Assembly: GCA_025201375.1 (NCBI GenBank) | Contig: JAIWZP010000020.1 | Location: forward strand, 310,001 to 374,000 | Source of the DNA: Gongronella butleri | Taxonomy: Eukaryota > Mucoromycota > Mucoromycetes > Mucorales > Cunninghamellaceae | Direction: 5' to 3' | Length of the DNA stretch: 64,000 bases | Shown here: piece after piece, positions 1 to 11,266 of the stretch | Layout of the letters: each line of letters starts with the position of its first letter | How positions within the stretch are numbered: the stretch's first letter is position 1 | Notes under the pieces: model-generated | The model's database searches: none | Told to the model about the DNA's origin: nothing | Seen by the model: only the letters and a program-made list of their open reading frames with translations | Program-made: the position numbers and the translations under genes

Positions 1-325
1 GGGAGCAAAAAAAAAAAAATATAAAAAAAAAGAGGAGGAAAAAGGCGGAAAATAGGAGCAAAAAAGGGTGGGGCAAGAGGAAAAAAAAAAAGACAAGAGA
101 AGACACGACGGATATCGGTCGACAAGGAGTATCCAGATCTGACATGATCGAGGACGACTCATTGGGTCCAATGGGAAAAAAATGATGACGCAAGAGAAAG
201 AAAGAAAAAGAGAAAAAAGAGAACATGAAGGGAGCGGCGGAGTGTAGAATTGGGCGCGCTCGACGCGCGACGCGACGCGTCTGGCATTGCTAGGTTCGTC
301 TCACCTGCCTTTTATTCTTCCTTAG

Positions 326-888
326 GTACGCGAATGACTCAGATTTGAATCAAGAGCTCAAGGACCAAGAGCGATGGAATGATCCTGGCGCAGCATTCAT
401 CACTGTAAGTGACAGAATTACAATGACAAAGCAGCAATCAGAGAGGAGTTGACAAAATGGGGAAGTGGAGGAGGGAGGGGGGCAAGAAGAGGAGGTGCAA
501 TTGCAGGCACAGAGGCCGAAAGTCACCGGTGAGGGGCGGCAAAGGAGGATGGATAGGCTTTTTTTATAGGAGGGGTGCAGGAGGCAAGGTCGATCTTTTT
601 TTTTTTTTTTTTTTTTTTTTTTGGACGAGCAGCAGGCAGAATCAAATGGGCCAGGCCAAAAGTTGATTTTTTTTATTTGTTTAGAAAAAGAAGCCGTCTG
701 CAAGCAAAAAGATGGTGCAGCCGACGTACAAGGGCCCATGGAAGCCCAATCGATTCATGATTCCGCCCGGGTACCGCTGGGATGGGGTCGATCGCTCCAA
801 TGGCTATGAAGACAAGTTGTTGCTCCATATGAACCAGCAAAAATCATTCAAAGCGGAAGCGCATGCCTGGTCCACCGAGGACATGTGA
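326..888 (+). CDS. BUD13: BUD13/CWC26-like pre-mRNA splicing factor, C-terminal part (5' exons not resolved)
   Basis: Two exons are readable: about 326-404 and 685-888, joined across an intron 405-684 that contains a long T run. The first gives [20 protein letters not shown], the second the family's terminal block: [32 protein letters not shown] and the final AHAWSTEDM. The BUD13 family ends in just this pattern ([20 protein letters not shown], ending WSxEDM). BUD13 is a subunit of the RES complex of the activated spliceosome, with SNU17 and PML1, and helps retain unspliced pre-mRNA in the nucleus. The phase is consistent: 26 whole codons in the first exon, then AAA AAG AAG. The N-terminal half must lie in the A-rich stretch 1-325 or before the window; no confident exon was found there. 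Confidence 0.9.
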
Positions 889-1899
889 ATAAAAAAAAAT
901 CCATCAACACAAAAAAAAAAAGCACCCAATGTAATGTCATTTAATGGCCAATGGGGCGACCAGATTGTCTTTTTGTGGAAGGAGTCTGTGTGTTTTGTTT
1001 GAAAAAGGCGGATGCAATGCACGACAAGCTTTTTTTTTTTTTTTTTTTTTTTTTTCGGTGATCATTAGACCGCGATGAGTTTTGAAATGGGGGGCTGGGG
1101 GGAGCTCCCTATTTTTTTTTTGTTGATGCCGCTGATACAGATGTGGTTTTATTTGATTTTGCTCTTCCGTACGGGCGGCCTTCATATCTCATTGTCCTTT
1201 TTGCGCGCTCCTTCAATGCTGATGACCGTGTTTCTCTTGCAACCTCCCGCGGCTCCGTTCCCCTGTCACCCCTCAGTGGCCTCCCTCTCGCTCCTTTCTC
1301 CCTGCGGACCTACTTTTTTTGATATTTTCCCTCAAAATCCTCTCTTGGCAAGCTCCGTGGCCCTGATCCTCTTACGTCTTGACTTTTGAGACTCGGGGCG
1401 TCTCCTTACTTTTTTTTTTTTAAGTTAAAACAGGCAGGCGAACGACGTTGCTTCCCCTCCGTTGCTTGATTAGGCGTCAAAAACAAATTTTTGCGTAAAC
1501 CTTATTGCGCGAGATTTTCTTGACGAAAGAATTGACGATGTTTGTCTCCTAAAAGCAGTAAGACTCACTGCTTAAATGAACCAGGAGAGGGCCGTCCAGG
1601 CCAAGGAGTGGGCCTAGCACCCTTAACCAAGGGTGAAACGCCCTTTTGACAGCGTCATCTCTCTTGTGTTCCTTTTTTTTTTTTTTTATAGATGGCGGAT
1701 TTTTTTAATATGCCAAAAACAAAAAAAGACAACAGAGGAGCGGCCAATGTAAGCACCAAAAAAAAAGTGCCTTGGCCCCAATCCTAAAGGGATCGCAGCA
1801 CGATTAAGGTTTTCCCATCTCTCTTCATGTCTCGCTCGCTTCAATAAGGAGGCCCTCCATTACCCAAGCACCGGATCACCCTTTTTGAGTCCCATTGGG
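889..1899. other. intergenic region between BUD13 and the homeobox gene
   Basis: No convincing coding exon is seen. The stretch has A and T homopolymers (T run about 1030-1055) and the hairpin-rich segment listed separately. An open frame near 1075-1389 is hydrophobic and T-rich without family resemblance. Confidence 0.6.
1546..1687 (+). ncRNA. possible structured RNA with terminal T run
   Basis: Several perfect short stems follow each other. CTCCT (1546-1550) pairs with AGGAG (1583-1587) and encloses GCAGT/ACTGC (1555-1559/1567-1571). AGGCC (1598-1602) pairs with GGCCT (1611-1615). CACCCTT (1618-1624) pairs with AAGGGTG (1629-1635) over a 4-nt loop. A run of 15 T follows at 1673-1687 and could end Pol III transcription, but T runs are common in this window. 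I do not recognise a known RNA family. Confidence 0.25.
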
Positions 1900-1907
1900 T
1901 ATAAATA
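1900..1907 (+). promoter_or_regulatory. TATA box of the homeobox gene
   Basis: TATAAATA lies 157-164 bases before the ATG at 2064 and is followed by a pyrimidine-rich leader. The TATA-plus-T-rich-leader arrangement recurs at other genes here. Confidence 0.6.
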
Positions 1908-2063
1908 GAGCCATTGCAAATCCTTGTCAACTTGACAATCAATATTAAATCTAAAATATTCCTCTTTTTTCGCTTTTTTTTCTCATCTCATTCAGCCTTT
2001 TTTTTTCTCTCCTCTTTTTTTTTTACGCGTCCTCTTTTTGTTCTCTTTTGATTCATCTCTATC

Positions 2064-2870
2064 ATGTCAGCATCAACTTGCACACTGCCCTCTATCTCTG
2101 ATCTTTTTGAGCTTCCACGCGCGCATCCATATGAGCTCACGTCGCCTCAGCAAGAACTCATGTCGCCGCCGCCTTCCATGGGCCCGTATTCGCCGCCAGG
2201 CAAGCTCAATGGTGCCTCGTACTACCCGCCGCTCAAGGCCAAGCGCAAGCGTGCGTCGCCTTCGCAATTGAGCGTATTGAACAAGGTGTTTAGCCAAACA
2301 TACTTCCCGTCGACGGAAATGCGCATTGAGCTTGGCAAGCAGCTCGGCATGAGCCCTCGCACGGTGCAAATCTGGTTCCAAAACAAGCGACAATCGCTTC
2401 GTTCAAGAACGCGTCGCGCATCGCTCTCATCCATGGAAGATGCGCGTCACAGGCAGCTTCAGCATCATCACCAGGCGCCCTTCCATCCTCATCATCATCC
2501 GCATCATCATCCTTACGCGCAACATGCGCCCAATTCCATGTCAATCGGCTACATGCATCATGAGGAGGACGATGATGACGTGTTTGCCCATTCTCATCAT
2601 CATCAGCAGCAACGCCGACGCTCATCATTTGATGTGCGGCCATCCAGCCCCATTTCGCCGTTTGCCAATCACGAAGAGTTGCCCATGGTCTTGCCTCCGC
2701 CCGCATCCATGCCCATGTCCGCGTCAACGCACGAAATGGCCCTTCCAAAGATCAATTTGCCCCCATTGCGGTTACCCGCATCATCGACAGCCCAGCATGT
2801 CTACCCTCCCAGTCCACCCACATCTACCTACCCAAGCCCAACTTCAATTGATGCCATCCTTCATCAGTAG
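2064..2870 (+). CDS. homeodomain transcription factor (268 aa, single exon)
   Basis: A typical 60-residue homeodomain sits at about residues 57-116: a basic start (KAKRKRASPSQLSVLNKVFS), the second helix (STEMRIELGKQLGM) and the recognition helix RTVQIWFQNKRQSLR with the invariant W-F-x-N-x-R core. The protein should bind DNA in the nucleus. The rest looks disordered: a Pro-rich N-terminus, a His-rich block around residues 134-155 (HHHPHHHP), an acidic stretch EEDDDDV and a Ser/Pro-rich C-terminus. The domain is of the non-TALE type with no extra residues between helices 1 and 2, so it is not a mating-type TALE homeodomain. The start at 2064 is the first ATG in frame after the T-rich leader. 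The target genes cannot be told from sequence. Confidence 0.9.
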   Translation: MSASTCTLPSISDLFELPRAHPYELTSPQQELMSPPPSMGPYSPPGKLNGASYYPPLKAKRKRASPSQLSVLNKVFSQTYFPSTEMRIELGKQLGMSPRTVQIWFQNKRQSLRSRTRRASLSSMEDARHRQLQHHHQAPFHPHHHPHHHPYAQHAPNSMSIGYMHHEEDDDDVFAHSHHHQQQRRRSSFDVRPSSPISPFANHEELPMVLPPPASMPMSASTHEMALPKINLPPLRLPASSTAQHVYPPSPPTSTYPSPTSIDAILHQ

Positions 2871-5424
2871 CACCCTCGTTTTTCTTGTTTCATTTTTTTG
2901 CCAGTTTTTGATGCGCTTTTTTCCCCATGAATTTTCTATTCTTCTCACTTCTTTGCGCGTCTTTATCCCCCCTTTTCCTATCTTTTGTTATTTTTTTCCT
3001 TTATTTTCTCTCGCCGTGTATTAGTGCCTTATATTTAATCATTTTCCCTTGCATCGTTGCCTTTTTATGTATCCCAGTGCTTGATTTCGCCAAGCTCACG
3101 ATCCCTTATGCTCTATTCTCTCTATCTCTCTCTCGCTCTTGTCTTTTGTTCTCATCCTTGGCCGGATCTATCTATTCGCATTCCAACAAATTAAGCTTCT
3201 ACCACAGGGCATGGCCCCCGTTATGCTTTCCTTTATGGATGGTCGTCTTATGCTTTGTCTCCGTTGGGCCAATTCAAGCAACCCACAGCTTGCTTGCTTG
3301 CTTCTTTTTTTTTTTTTTTGTTTTTTACTTTTTTTTATTGTATGTTACACACTTCATTTTATCCCCTATTTTTTTTTAAACTTTTGGCTCAATGGCCTCC
3401 CTCTTGAGCAAAAAGCTGAGGCAAGCACCACTCCTCTTTCCTCCCTTTTTTTTGGTTACCCATTTTTGATCGTTTTCCTTCTTGTGGCTCTCACACGGAT
3501 CATCCGCGTGCCTTTTTTTGTTTGAATAAAAATCTTGTATCAAAAAAAAAAATCGAACAAAGCACGCGCTGGATTCTCGAGAAACGCGGCCAGGCGCGCA
3601 GTCACGGAGCGTGAAATTGCATGAATTGGCGTCATTCTCCGACCAAGTGTCGATAAAGAGCGGAGTCGCGTCCCGATGCAATAAAATAAATTGTAAAATT
3701 GCAAAAAAAAAAGTCATCCCAAAGAAAGATGCAGGGGGCCCCAAAGAAAGAAAGCGCGCAGGAGTCGATGCGAGGGCCAGTAAATTCAAGCAAAGCGGAA
3801 CCCATCCCGCGAAACAATTGCATAATTTAGGAGTTGATCGATGATACAAAGGAAAAAAAAAATAGGGGGTATTGCAAAACTTTGATACACTTTTGAGAAT
3901 ACGCGCGAAGCAGACACAGGGGGCCAAGGGAGAGGAGGAGAAAGCGTTGAGTGAGGGAGTGAGGGAGACCAAAGGATGACGACGACGACGACGACGACGA
4001 CAAGGGAGAATCAGGTGTGCGAGTGTGAGCGTGGATATCGACCGAGACAGGTTTCCAAAGCCAATTTGATCTTGAAGACCACGGGTTGTTACGAACGTCT
4101 TTTGTGTGCGCGTGGTGTTTTTTTTTTTAATTCAGAAGGTCGGGAAAATGCATGATGCGGCGCAATTGGCGTGTAATCGAGCGTGCATCTTGACAAATAT
4201 GAAATGAAGCCGCACCTGGCTTACTCTATCTTGTACAACCAGCCTTTTTTTTTTTTTTTTTTTTTTTTTTTGCGACGCACTGGCATAGCCTTTCAGCCGT
4301 GTTACACACGGCAAACAAGCTTCAACCGGTTTTTAAAGTGGTTTGCATTGTTGTTGGCTATCGATTCCAATTTTAAAAACTTTCACACATCCATCTATGA
4401 ATTATTAGGAGATGCGCAAGCGCACCGCACCTCCCATTGTTTGTAAAAAAAGTAACTCTCACAAGGAGAAAGGAGAAAAAAGGGCCGACAAAGAGGGGCG
4501 CACTTTGTGATTCTATCAGTGATGCATCGATTCACACACACACACAAAAAAAAAAGGAGACAACAGTGCCTCCATTGGCTCAATATGCAGGTTGTCCATC
4601 TTGGGTGGTGAACACAGACGCTGCATCAGGCATCTACTTGGACAATGGGGACCTCCTCGCTTCGCAAAAAGACGCGTCAATGCCTCCAAATTGCTTATTG
4701 TCACAGAGAATGGGCCACGTACACTTCGATCGTTTGTTTTTTACACTCATTTTAATGCTGCCTAAGCTTGCATAAAAGCTTGCACTGGCATCATGCAGCG
4801 CAATTGCAATGTAATACACGTCGCTTGTCAACCGGGGAAATGGTTCTGTATCCAAAGCCTTGCAATGCGCGTTCTTCCCTTTTTCTTTTTTTTTGCCCCT
4901 CAGCAGCGCACACCCTCTTTTTTTTCATGCGAGGACGGTGTCAAGAAAGCTCATCTTGACACCCTTGCACGCCCTTGATGACAAAAGTGCCAAGTCCGCG
5001 CTTCATCTCACCCCTCATGCTAGGTACAGGAATCCCTTGTACCCCAGGAACTGACGAGTCGGTCACTCCTCAATGACAGGGCCCCCAAATAAAAAAGAAG
5101 GGCTGTGCGAACGCGGTTAGAATCAAAACCTCCGTCGAAAATCCAGTGGATCGACGGGCATCTGCGCATTTCTCCCCTTTTTTTCAAGACTCCGGGCCAC
5201 CCGACCCGACCCCACATCAGCTGGTTGTCCCTCCCCCCAGACCAGGTCCTTTCCCCCCCCCCCTGCACAACAGCACTGGGACCTCCTTTGGACAAAACTC
5301 AATTTGTGGCCAAGAAACAGGTGCTACTTTAAATCATTCAAGTTGATGCATACCAAACGTGATGCTGATGGTTTGAGATCCTGTTTGCACGTGCTCAGGT
5401 AAATAAAAAAAAAAGTGTGCTGAT
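2871..5424. other. long non-coding stretch
   Basis: No gene is recognised. The first 650 bases are strongly T-rich and may be the 3' untranslated part of the homeobox gene; an AATAAA lies near 3525. A (GAC)n microsatellite lies near 3977-4001 and T runs near 4245-4271. Open frames on both strands here show low-complexity residues only. Confidence 0.5.
3977..4001. repeat. (GAC)n microsatellite
   Basis: About eight tandem GAC units interrupt otherwise unique non-coding DNA. Confidence 0.85.
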
Positions 5425-6240
5425 CAAAAGTTTATCGAGAAAATCCCAAATGACGCGATTTTATCGTATGTTGCTCGATTGTCAACAAGTTTGCAATTTG
5501 CAATGGGAATGCAGCATTAAACGTAGAGTTCCAACATTTGTCGTTCAAATGAGCCCACCCCGGAGGCGCTGCAACCACTAAAAGACCCGTAACCACCATT
5601 TTCAAAAATGACGGATTTTCCAAGGGGTGCAGTCGAGGATTTGAAATCAATGGAAATTAGGTCTTCAGATCGCCACGCCATTCAACACCATAGTAAGCAC
5701 GTATTATTCACTGACAGAAAATGCAATACAAATCTGCGGTTCTTCGACTGGTTGTCGCGTAAAATGCAATTTGCTTATTTTTTTCGCTTCAAGTCAAAGT
5801 AAACGAAAATTGGTCACAGGGCCGCGAGACAGAGACCACCGGAAAGAGCATAGTCTGTTGTGTATGATACATGGATGATCACTTAAAAATACGCGCCCCA
5901 GGCAGAATTGATGCGACCAGTACGTTAGCGGGTCAACTTTGATGCGTGGTAAACCGCGTCAGACGTCTAGTGACACGCGCTTGTTCGTAATCAAACCCAT
6001 GCCCCTGGTGTCTCTTGTGCTAATGGACGCGTCAGCGGAGATCTATCGACGCGTTTTCCCCGCGCAATTCCCTGTTGAAATTTAATCAAAAATCACGAAT
6101 TGCACGTCAATCAGCAAGCCGATCCCACTCTTTTTTGACGTTTTCTGTGGTTTCTCCACGCATTGCATTATGTGTGCAAGTTTGGTGCAAGTCTGAGGAC
6201 CTGATTTTTCAATTTTGGTTTGGGAGCTCGACGAGCCTAT
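5425..6240 (-). repeat. dispersed repeat R1, inverted copy
   Basis: Read on the minus strand, this segment aligns along most of its length with 24600-25450 and 38990-39710. Shared landmarks in order are GAAACCAC.GAAAA, an AAGAGTGGGATCG block, GACGCGTCCA, CGTCTGACGCGG, TTGCATTTTACGC.ACAACCAG and TCGACTGCACCCCTTGGAAA. Copies differ by scattered substitutions and small indels, so the family is old. No coding capacity is seen; it may be a non-autonomous element whose ends I could not fix. Confidence 0.75.
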
Positions 6241-6869
6241 TTTTTTGATTTGCGTGTTACGTGCCGTAATATCCTTTTATTATTGCAAACTTGGATTGCC
6301 TTGGGTATTTTCATCTCAACTCTTCACAGTGGGACGTGTTTCGAGGGTCGGAAGCGAAATGGCCGGCGACTTGCAATTGGGTTTTCATATCATATTGGTA
6401 AAAAATTGCTTGTGGTCATTTCCCTCCGAATACATTGCCCCAAAGTCATTATTTTATCTTGTTCTTCAGCCCATTGTTCCTAGGTGTGTGCTCTCCACGC
6501 TACAGATCCAACATTTTCGTCCCATTTTCTTTCGTTAACGACAAAAAATTGTAAAATTATGCGCATCACATTTTTTAATTGTCTATTTGATATAGTGCCA
6601 TGTTGTATCGGGCACCGCTGGCTCTTCCGAGCTCACCGCCTAACACAATGTCGCGAAATAAATCCGTGTCAACGCAATGGAAAACAAATAAAATTGTTTT
6701 TCTCGTTTTTTATACCTTTGAGATAGACGAGGTGCTCACTGGCGTGTCCCAGCGGAAAGGCGAATCTTGTACCGATGCGTTGCTCCTGTGTGTTAATGCA
6801 ATGAGTGAGCGCGACTGCCAATTTGTCCTAAAACAAAACACTAAAACACCAAAAATCCCTGTTTTTCGT
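6241..6869. other. non-coding stretch between repeat R1 and the pyrophosphatase gene
   Basis: Nothing recognisable; it would include the 3' flank of the pyrophosphatase gene. Confidence 0.5.
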
Positions 6870-8028
6870 TTACAATGAGAGTTTCTCCATGTTCTTTTCG
6901 CCGCGAATCAGTTTCTTCCAGGCTTCATGCGTCTCTTGGACGATCGTTGATGCATAAGCCTGCGCGCAAGAACATAAAAAAAATGAGCCCAGAACACGCG
7001 TCAATGTGAATTGGTGCCTACTTTGTCCTTGCACTCGCCGCCAAAGGCGAATTGATTCTCTGGCTTGCCGTCAGGCACCTTGTAGATTTTGAACCAGTGA
7101 CGCGTTGCATCAACGAGGCCAGGGAAGTGCTGCTCCACGTCGCTGACGTCTAAAATACAAAAAAAAATGCGTCAAATCACCGTTTCCTTTTCTTTGTCCA
7201 CGTGATTTTACCATTGACCTTGCTTGCAAGCGGATCGTTCACGTCAATGGCAAGCACTTTCCAGTCGGTTTCGCCCTCGTCAATCATGGCCATCACACCC
7301 AGAAGCTTGACTTGCTTGATTTCTCCCGTGTAGCCAATGGCGCTGCCAATCTCACACACGTCAATGGGGTCATTGTCACCCTGACACTGCGTGTCTGCGT
7401 TGGTCTCGGTCGGGTCTTCCCATGTCTATGCAATTCGCGATAAGAAAGCTGCAAAAACACGCGTTTTTCAAGTTTTACCTGAGGAAGCGCGCCATAGTTC
7501 CAAATGTAACCCTTGTAGGGGAAGCAATTGTGCACAAAGCGCAGTTTTCCCTTTTTGCTGTCTTGTTTCAATGGGTTGTACTGCTCGCCCGTTGCAATCT
7601 AAGCGCATGAAAATGGACGCGTAAAGAAATAAATGGGTCAAATGTCCCTTTTTGGGAGGCGGCCTCCTTCCCAATGGCGCCACCCCAAACACAAACGGTC
7701 ACTTTTTTCTCACCTCGATCTTGGCGTTGGACCAGCGCGGCACCTCGACAACCATGTTAACCACCGAGGAGTCCGACTTGTTGGCGTAAAGAGGAATATC
7801 GTGGAAAGGCGACACAACCGCGCCATTTTTCTCTGGAGTGCGCAAAAGGATCGATCAGAATGGACATGAGCGGCACGAGTAACGCGATCCACGGCAACGC
7901 GGCTTACCAAAAAAGACACGGTGGCTCGGTGTCGCGGGTTTGCCCACTTCAACGCGCTTGATAGACATAAAACGGCAGCCGCGCGGCGCATAGGCCGGCG
8001 TGAGCCTTATACGCGATAATAAAGACAT
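6870..8028 (-). CDS. PPA2: inorganic pyrophosphatase, family I, probable mitochondrial form
   Basis: Hydrolyses pyrophosphate to two phosphates, pulling biosynthetic reactions forward. Six exons run right to left (about 8028-7909, 7834-7712, 7603-7481, 7426-7211, 7149-7018, 6956-6870). Family blocks are clear: [63 protein letters not shown], the metal-binding signature [14 protein letters not shown], then [53 protein letters not shown] and the C-terminal [18 protein letters not shown]. The first ATG (8028) adds about 20 residues rich in R/S/A ([16 protein letters not shown]), which look like a mitochondrial presequence. A second in-frame ATG at 7968 would give the cytosolic-length protein [11 protein letters not shown]. 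One gene could therefore serve both compartments. Confidence 0.93.
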
Positions 8029-8064
8029 AATTGTGCACGGGGAAAGAAAAGAATGGACTCCCAT

Positions 8065-8980
8065 TTCGGACTCCCGGCTTTGTTGTATCGCCGCCGCCGC
8101 AGCCCCTGGTCTTTTTTATCAATTTTTTTTTTTTTTTTTTTTGGCGCAACCAAGCGTCCTGTGCAGACGAGACTAGACTCAAACAAAGAGAAACGAGAGA
8201 AGCATCGGAAAAGCATCATATCAGAGCCAGAAAAAAATTAAATTGCGCGCACACACGACTAATTGGTGATATTTAGAGCATCTCGGTAAGAAATGCCTAA
8301 AAAAACACGTCGCATAAGACGCGACATATCTGGCTGAGACGAGCCGGTCCTGGAGAACCGGGAAAGCATCGTCTCATGGCTTTGATCAATCATTGAAGTA
8401 AGCATATCAAGCGAAAAATCCGTCGTTTCAGTTTTTTTATGCGCCATTGGCCACGATCGCCCTCTTGCGGCATGCAAATACGTTCCTTGCCATGGACATT
8501 GACTGCGCATCTTGATGTTGGTGCCATTCGTCTCAGTCAATTGCCAAAAGTGCACCGATTGACATTGAATGACGTTTAAATCGCCACATTTCGCGTTCTT
8601 CCGCGTCATTTCCTGATTGACGCGATTGCCCCGTAGATCATCAAATGCAACTCAATCCCCTCTTTTCAACGCGATCGCGTTCGTTCATGCGGGAAAAAAA
8701 GTTGGCTGCAAAACTTCAAAAAAATCACAGATTGGCCAAAATTGTGTGTTCACTTCCGCGAGAAAGGATAGCTAGTCTCCAGTTTATATTCATTAGGCTC
8801 TTCTTGATCGTAGCTTTCAAATGAGCTTACTCACTGATTCGAGTACGATGCGTGTGCAAGCAACAAAAGGCTATTTGGTGTCGTGTCGGCGCGGTTTGAA
8901 CTCAAAAGGGGGCTGTTGAATTGTTTGAGCTGCATCATCCGTTTTTCTTTTTCGTTTCCACACTCCGTTGCCAGCCCACC
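8065..8980. other. intergenic region, divergent promoters of the pyrophosphatase and Aven-like genes
   Basis: No gene seen. The stretch includes an A/T homopolymer (about 8127-8142). The pyrophosphatase gene is transcribed leftward and the Aven-like gene rightward from here. Confidence 0.5.
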
Positions 8981-9580
8981 ATGCGCCCTGATGAGCACAA
9001 ATCAAAGGACTCGCGGCGATATCAGCAGAAAAAGAAGAAGCAGGGCGACGAGACAGCCGCGGCCGTAGCCGCCGAGCGACGTCAACGGCAGCGCGAGAAC
9101 GATCGCGGCCAGGGTGTCGCAGCTATTCGACGTCGCAACGGCGAGACGCCCTCGCGCGCCGAATTGGACGCAGAACAAGAAGAACAACAGCGACAGCGCG
9201 CGGCTCAGTTTTCAAGACGCAAAATCACAAGCAATGTTGATAGATATAGCGAGCTGTCCATGCAGGGTAAGTGTTCAATCTCTCTGGAGAACAATTGCAA
9301 GTAAAATGACATTTTTTTCCATGTAGACGAGCTTGAAATGGACGCAGAACAAGGCATTGACCGAGAGACGACCGATCTAGTGGCCATGGTCGAAGATGTG
9401 CAGGGTCAATTGGGCACCCAGAGCGCGTCTTACTTCAAGTTCAAGGACGAACAGGACAAGATGGCCCAGCCTGATCAAGTATGTGCATGACGAGGGAAAA
9501 AAAGGCTCAAAAAAAAAAAAAAAAGCAAAATTGGGGGTACAATTGGCCGTGGAAAAAAAAAAGAGGGAGGGGTCATGCTC

Positions 9581-9611
<31 letters not shown>

Positions 9612-10508
9612 GATTTAGACATATCAATCGCTTTTGCAGATCGACATGGATTCCATGGGGACCAAGTGCCAGCAAATTGAGACTCGGGACCTGTTTTGTG
9701 TGGATCCCGACAATGAAGACGACGCCGATCTGGTAAAAAAAAAAAAAAAAGTAGATTGTGCTATCGCGCCATTGGCGCATCAATTGCTACCACATCGCAT
9801 TCAATTGCTCATTTTCCTTTTCCTTTTTCCCCCGCGCCGTAGATCGATTCGATGTATGAACATGACTGGGTCGCTTTGGACAAACCATTGATCCCGACCA
9901 TGAACAAGACGCGCCAGGGCACCATTTTATTCCAGACGCCAGTGAAACACGAGGCCAGCCCCACCGACGGCATCCATATAAGGAATGCTACACCTCAATT
10001 CACAAAACAAAAAGTCGAGACGCCCAAAAGTAAACAAATTTTGCCCCCTTCTCACCTCCCCTTCTTCTCGCGGCCCACACCGTGTGCACGCGCCGCCCGT
10101 GATGCGATGAAACCCGTGGAATGGCATGGACTAACCTAATTTGTGCCCCGCCGATCTCGTTTCTTGTTCCAGATGACCAAGATGACGAGCTGGACGCCTT
10201 GCTCGAATTGAAGAATGGACCGGTGCCCCAAGCAGCCATCAAACCAGCAACACCCGCCCCTCCCGTGCCCCCTGTTCCTCACACGCCCGTGAAAAAGGTC
10301 ACACAGCGATTGAAAGGTAAGTAAAAAAGAAAAAAAAGGTTCATGCAATGCATGCTGCCGAGGGATGACAAGGAGGGGGGCGACGACCGAGACTCATGCA
10401 TTGGCAAAAGTACCAGGATCAAGCGTAAACAAACAGCAATCCGCTTCCATACCCAAGAATGGCAAGAGCTCGGACGATCAAGCATGGTTGGATGATCTTC
10501 TAGGCTGA
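8981..10508 (+). CDS. Aven-like protein (317 aa, six exons)
   Basis: Exons 8981-9266, 9327-9478, 9640-9732, 9843-10029, 10173-10316 and 10417-10508 join in consistent phase to 954 nt. Three blocks match the vertebrate cell-death regulator Aven in order. FSRRKITSNVDRYSEL (about residues 77-92) corresponds to the human YSKRKIVSNWDRYQ motif. SYFKFKDEQDKM corresponds to FSQFRFAEEKEW. DDELDALLELKNGP and the terminal AWLDDLLG correspond to Aven's EEELDLLLNLDAP and its C-terminal EDWLDSMIS. The N-terminus is Arg/Gln-rich (ERRQRQREN, IRRRNGE) where animal Aven has RGG repeats. Animal Aven binds BCL-XL/APAF1 and G-quadruplex RNA; whether a fungal protein does either is unknown. Introns 2 and 3 carry long A and T runs. 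The family call rests on pattern memory, not alignment. Confidence 0.75.
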
Positions 10509-11266
10509 AAGAGAGAGTAAAAAAAATGTTGCCATGTCATCGTGACGCGCAGGGGGTTGCACCCCTTTTCCTTTTTTTCTTTTTTCTTTGGCGAGGCACT
10601 CTGCTTGCTCTCCGTGCGATTGGATGCACTTCCGTCGTTTTTTACTTGGTTTTTGCACGCACGCGGTCCTCATTGCTCGGATCGATTCGATTGCGGCCGT
10701 CCAGGCCTAATCGATGGCGTAGGGATCACATGAGCGCGTCGTGTTACGCAGGGGATGGTGAATCGGACTGCTGAGTTTGGTATTTCCGACTTTTGAGCGC
10801 GTCTCGCCATTTGAGGCGAGGCAAGAGAGAGCACCTGGAGGGCTCGTTTGACACACAACCTGTGGCCTGGCCCCCGGTGGCACAGACAGACGGGGCAATT
10901 GGGCAAAATCAAGGGGGACCAAAAAAAAAGGGGGTCACGGACCACAGCATATCCAAACCCTAATTTTTTTCTTTTTGCTTTTCATTTGTAGTGACCGCCT
11001 GGGCCTCTTACCCTCGTGACACCCAGCAAGCAAAAAAGAAAAGCGAATGCCAATTCCATTTAAAAAGGTCAGGTTCTCCTGGGATGCAAAGATCGTCTTT
11101 TTATCCTTTTTCTTTCTCCATTATTTCTCTCTTTTTTTTTTGCATCCCGCTTGATATCCATTGCTTGTGGGGCCCCTTGTGTGTCTGTCTCGACCGCCAA
11201 TTGATCACTCTTGTTCTCTTGTTCCCTCATTTTCTCATTCTGCACACTTTTTCAACCACTTCAACC
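10509..11266. other. intergenic stretch
   Basis: No gene recognised. The last 170 bases are pyrimidine-rich, like the leaders of other genes in the window. Confidence 0.5.

Noticed and set aside
1075..1389. 104-residue hydrophobic open frame
   Set aside because: Composition is T-rich noise; hydrophobic residues follow from T-rich codons and no family pattern is seen.
2927..3525. Open frames rich in F, L and S downstream of the homeobox gene
   Set aside because: A T-rich tract open by composition; more likely 3' untranslated sequence.
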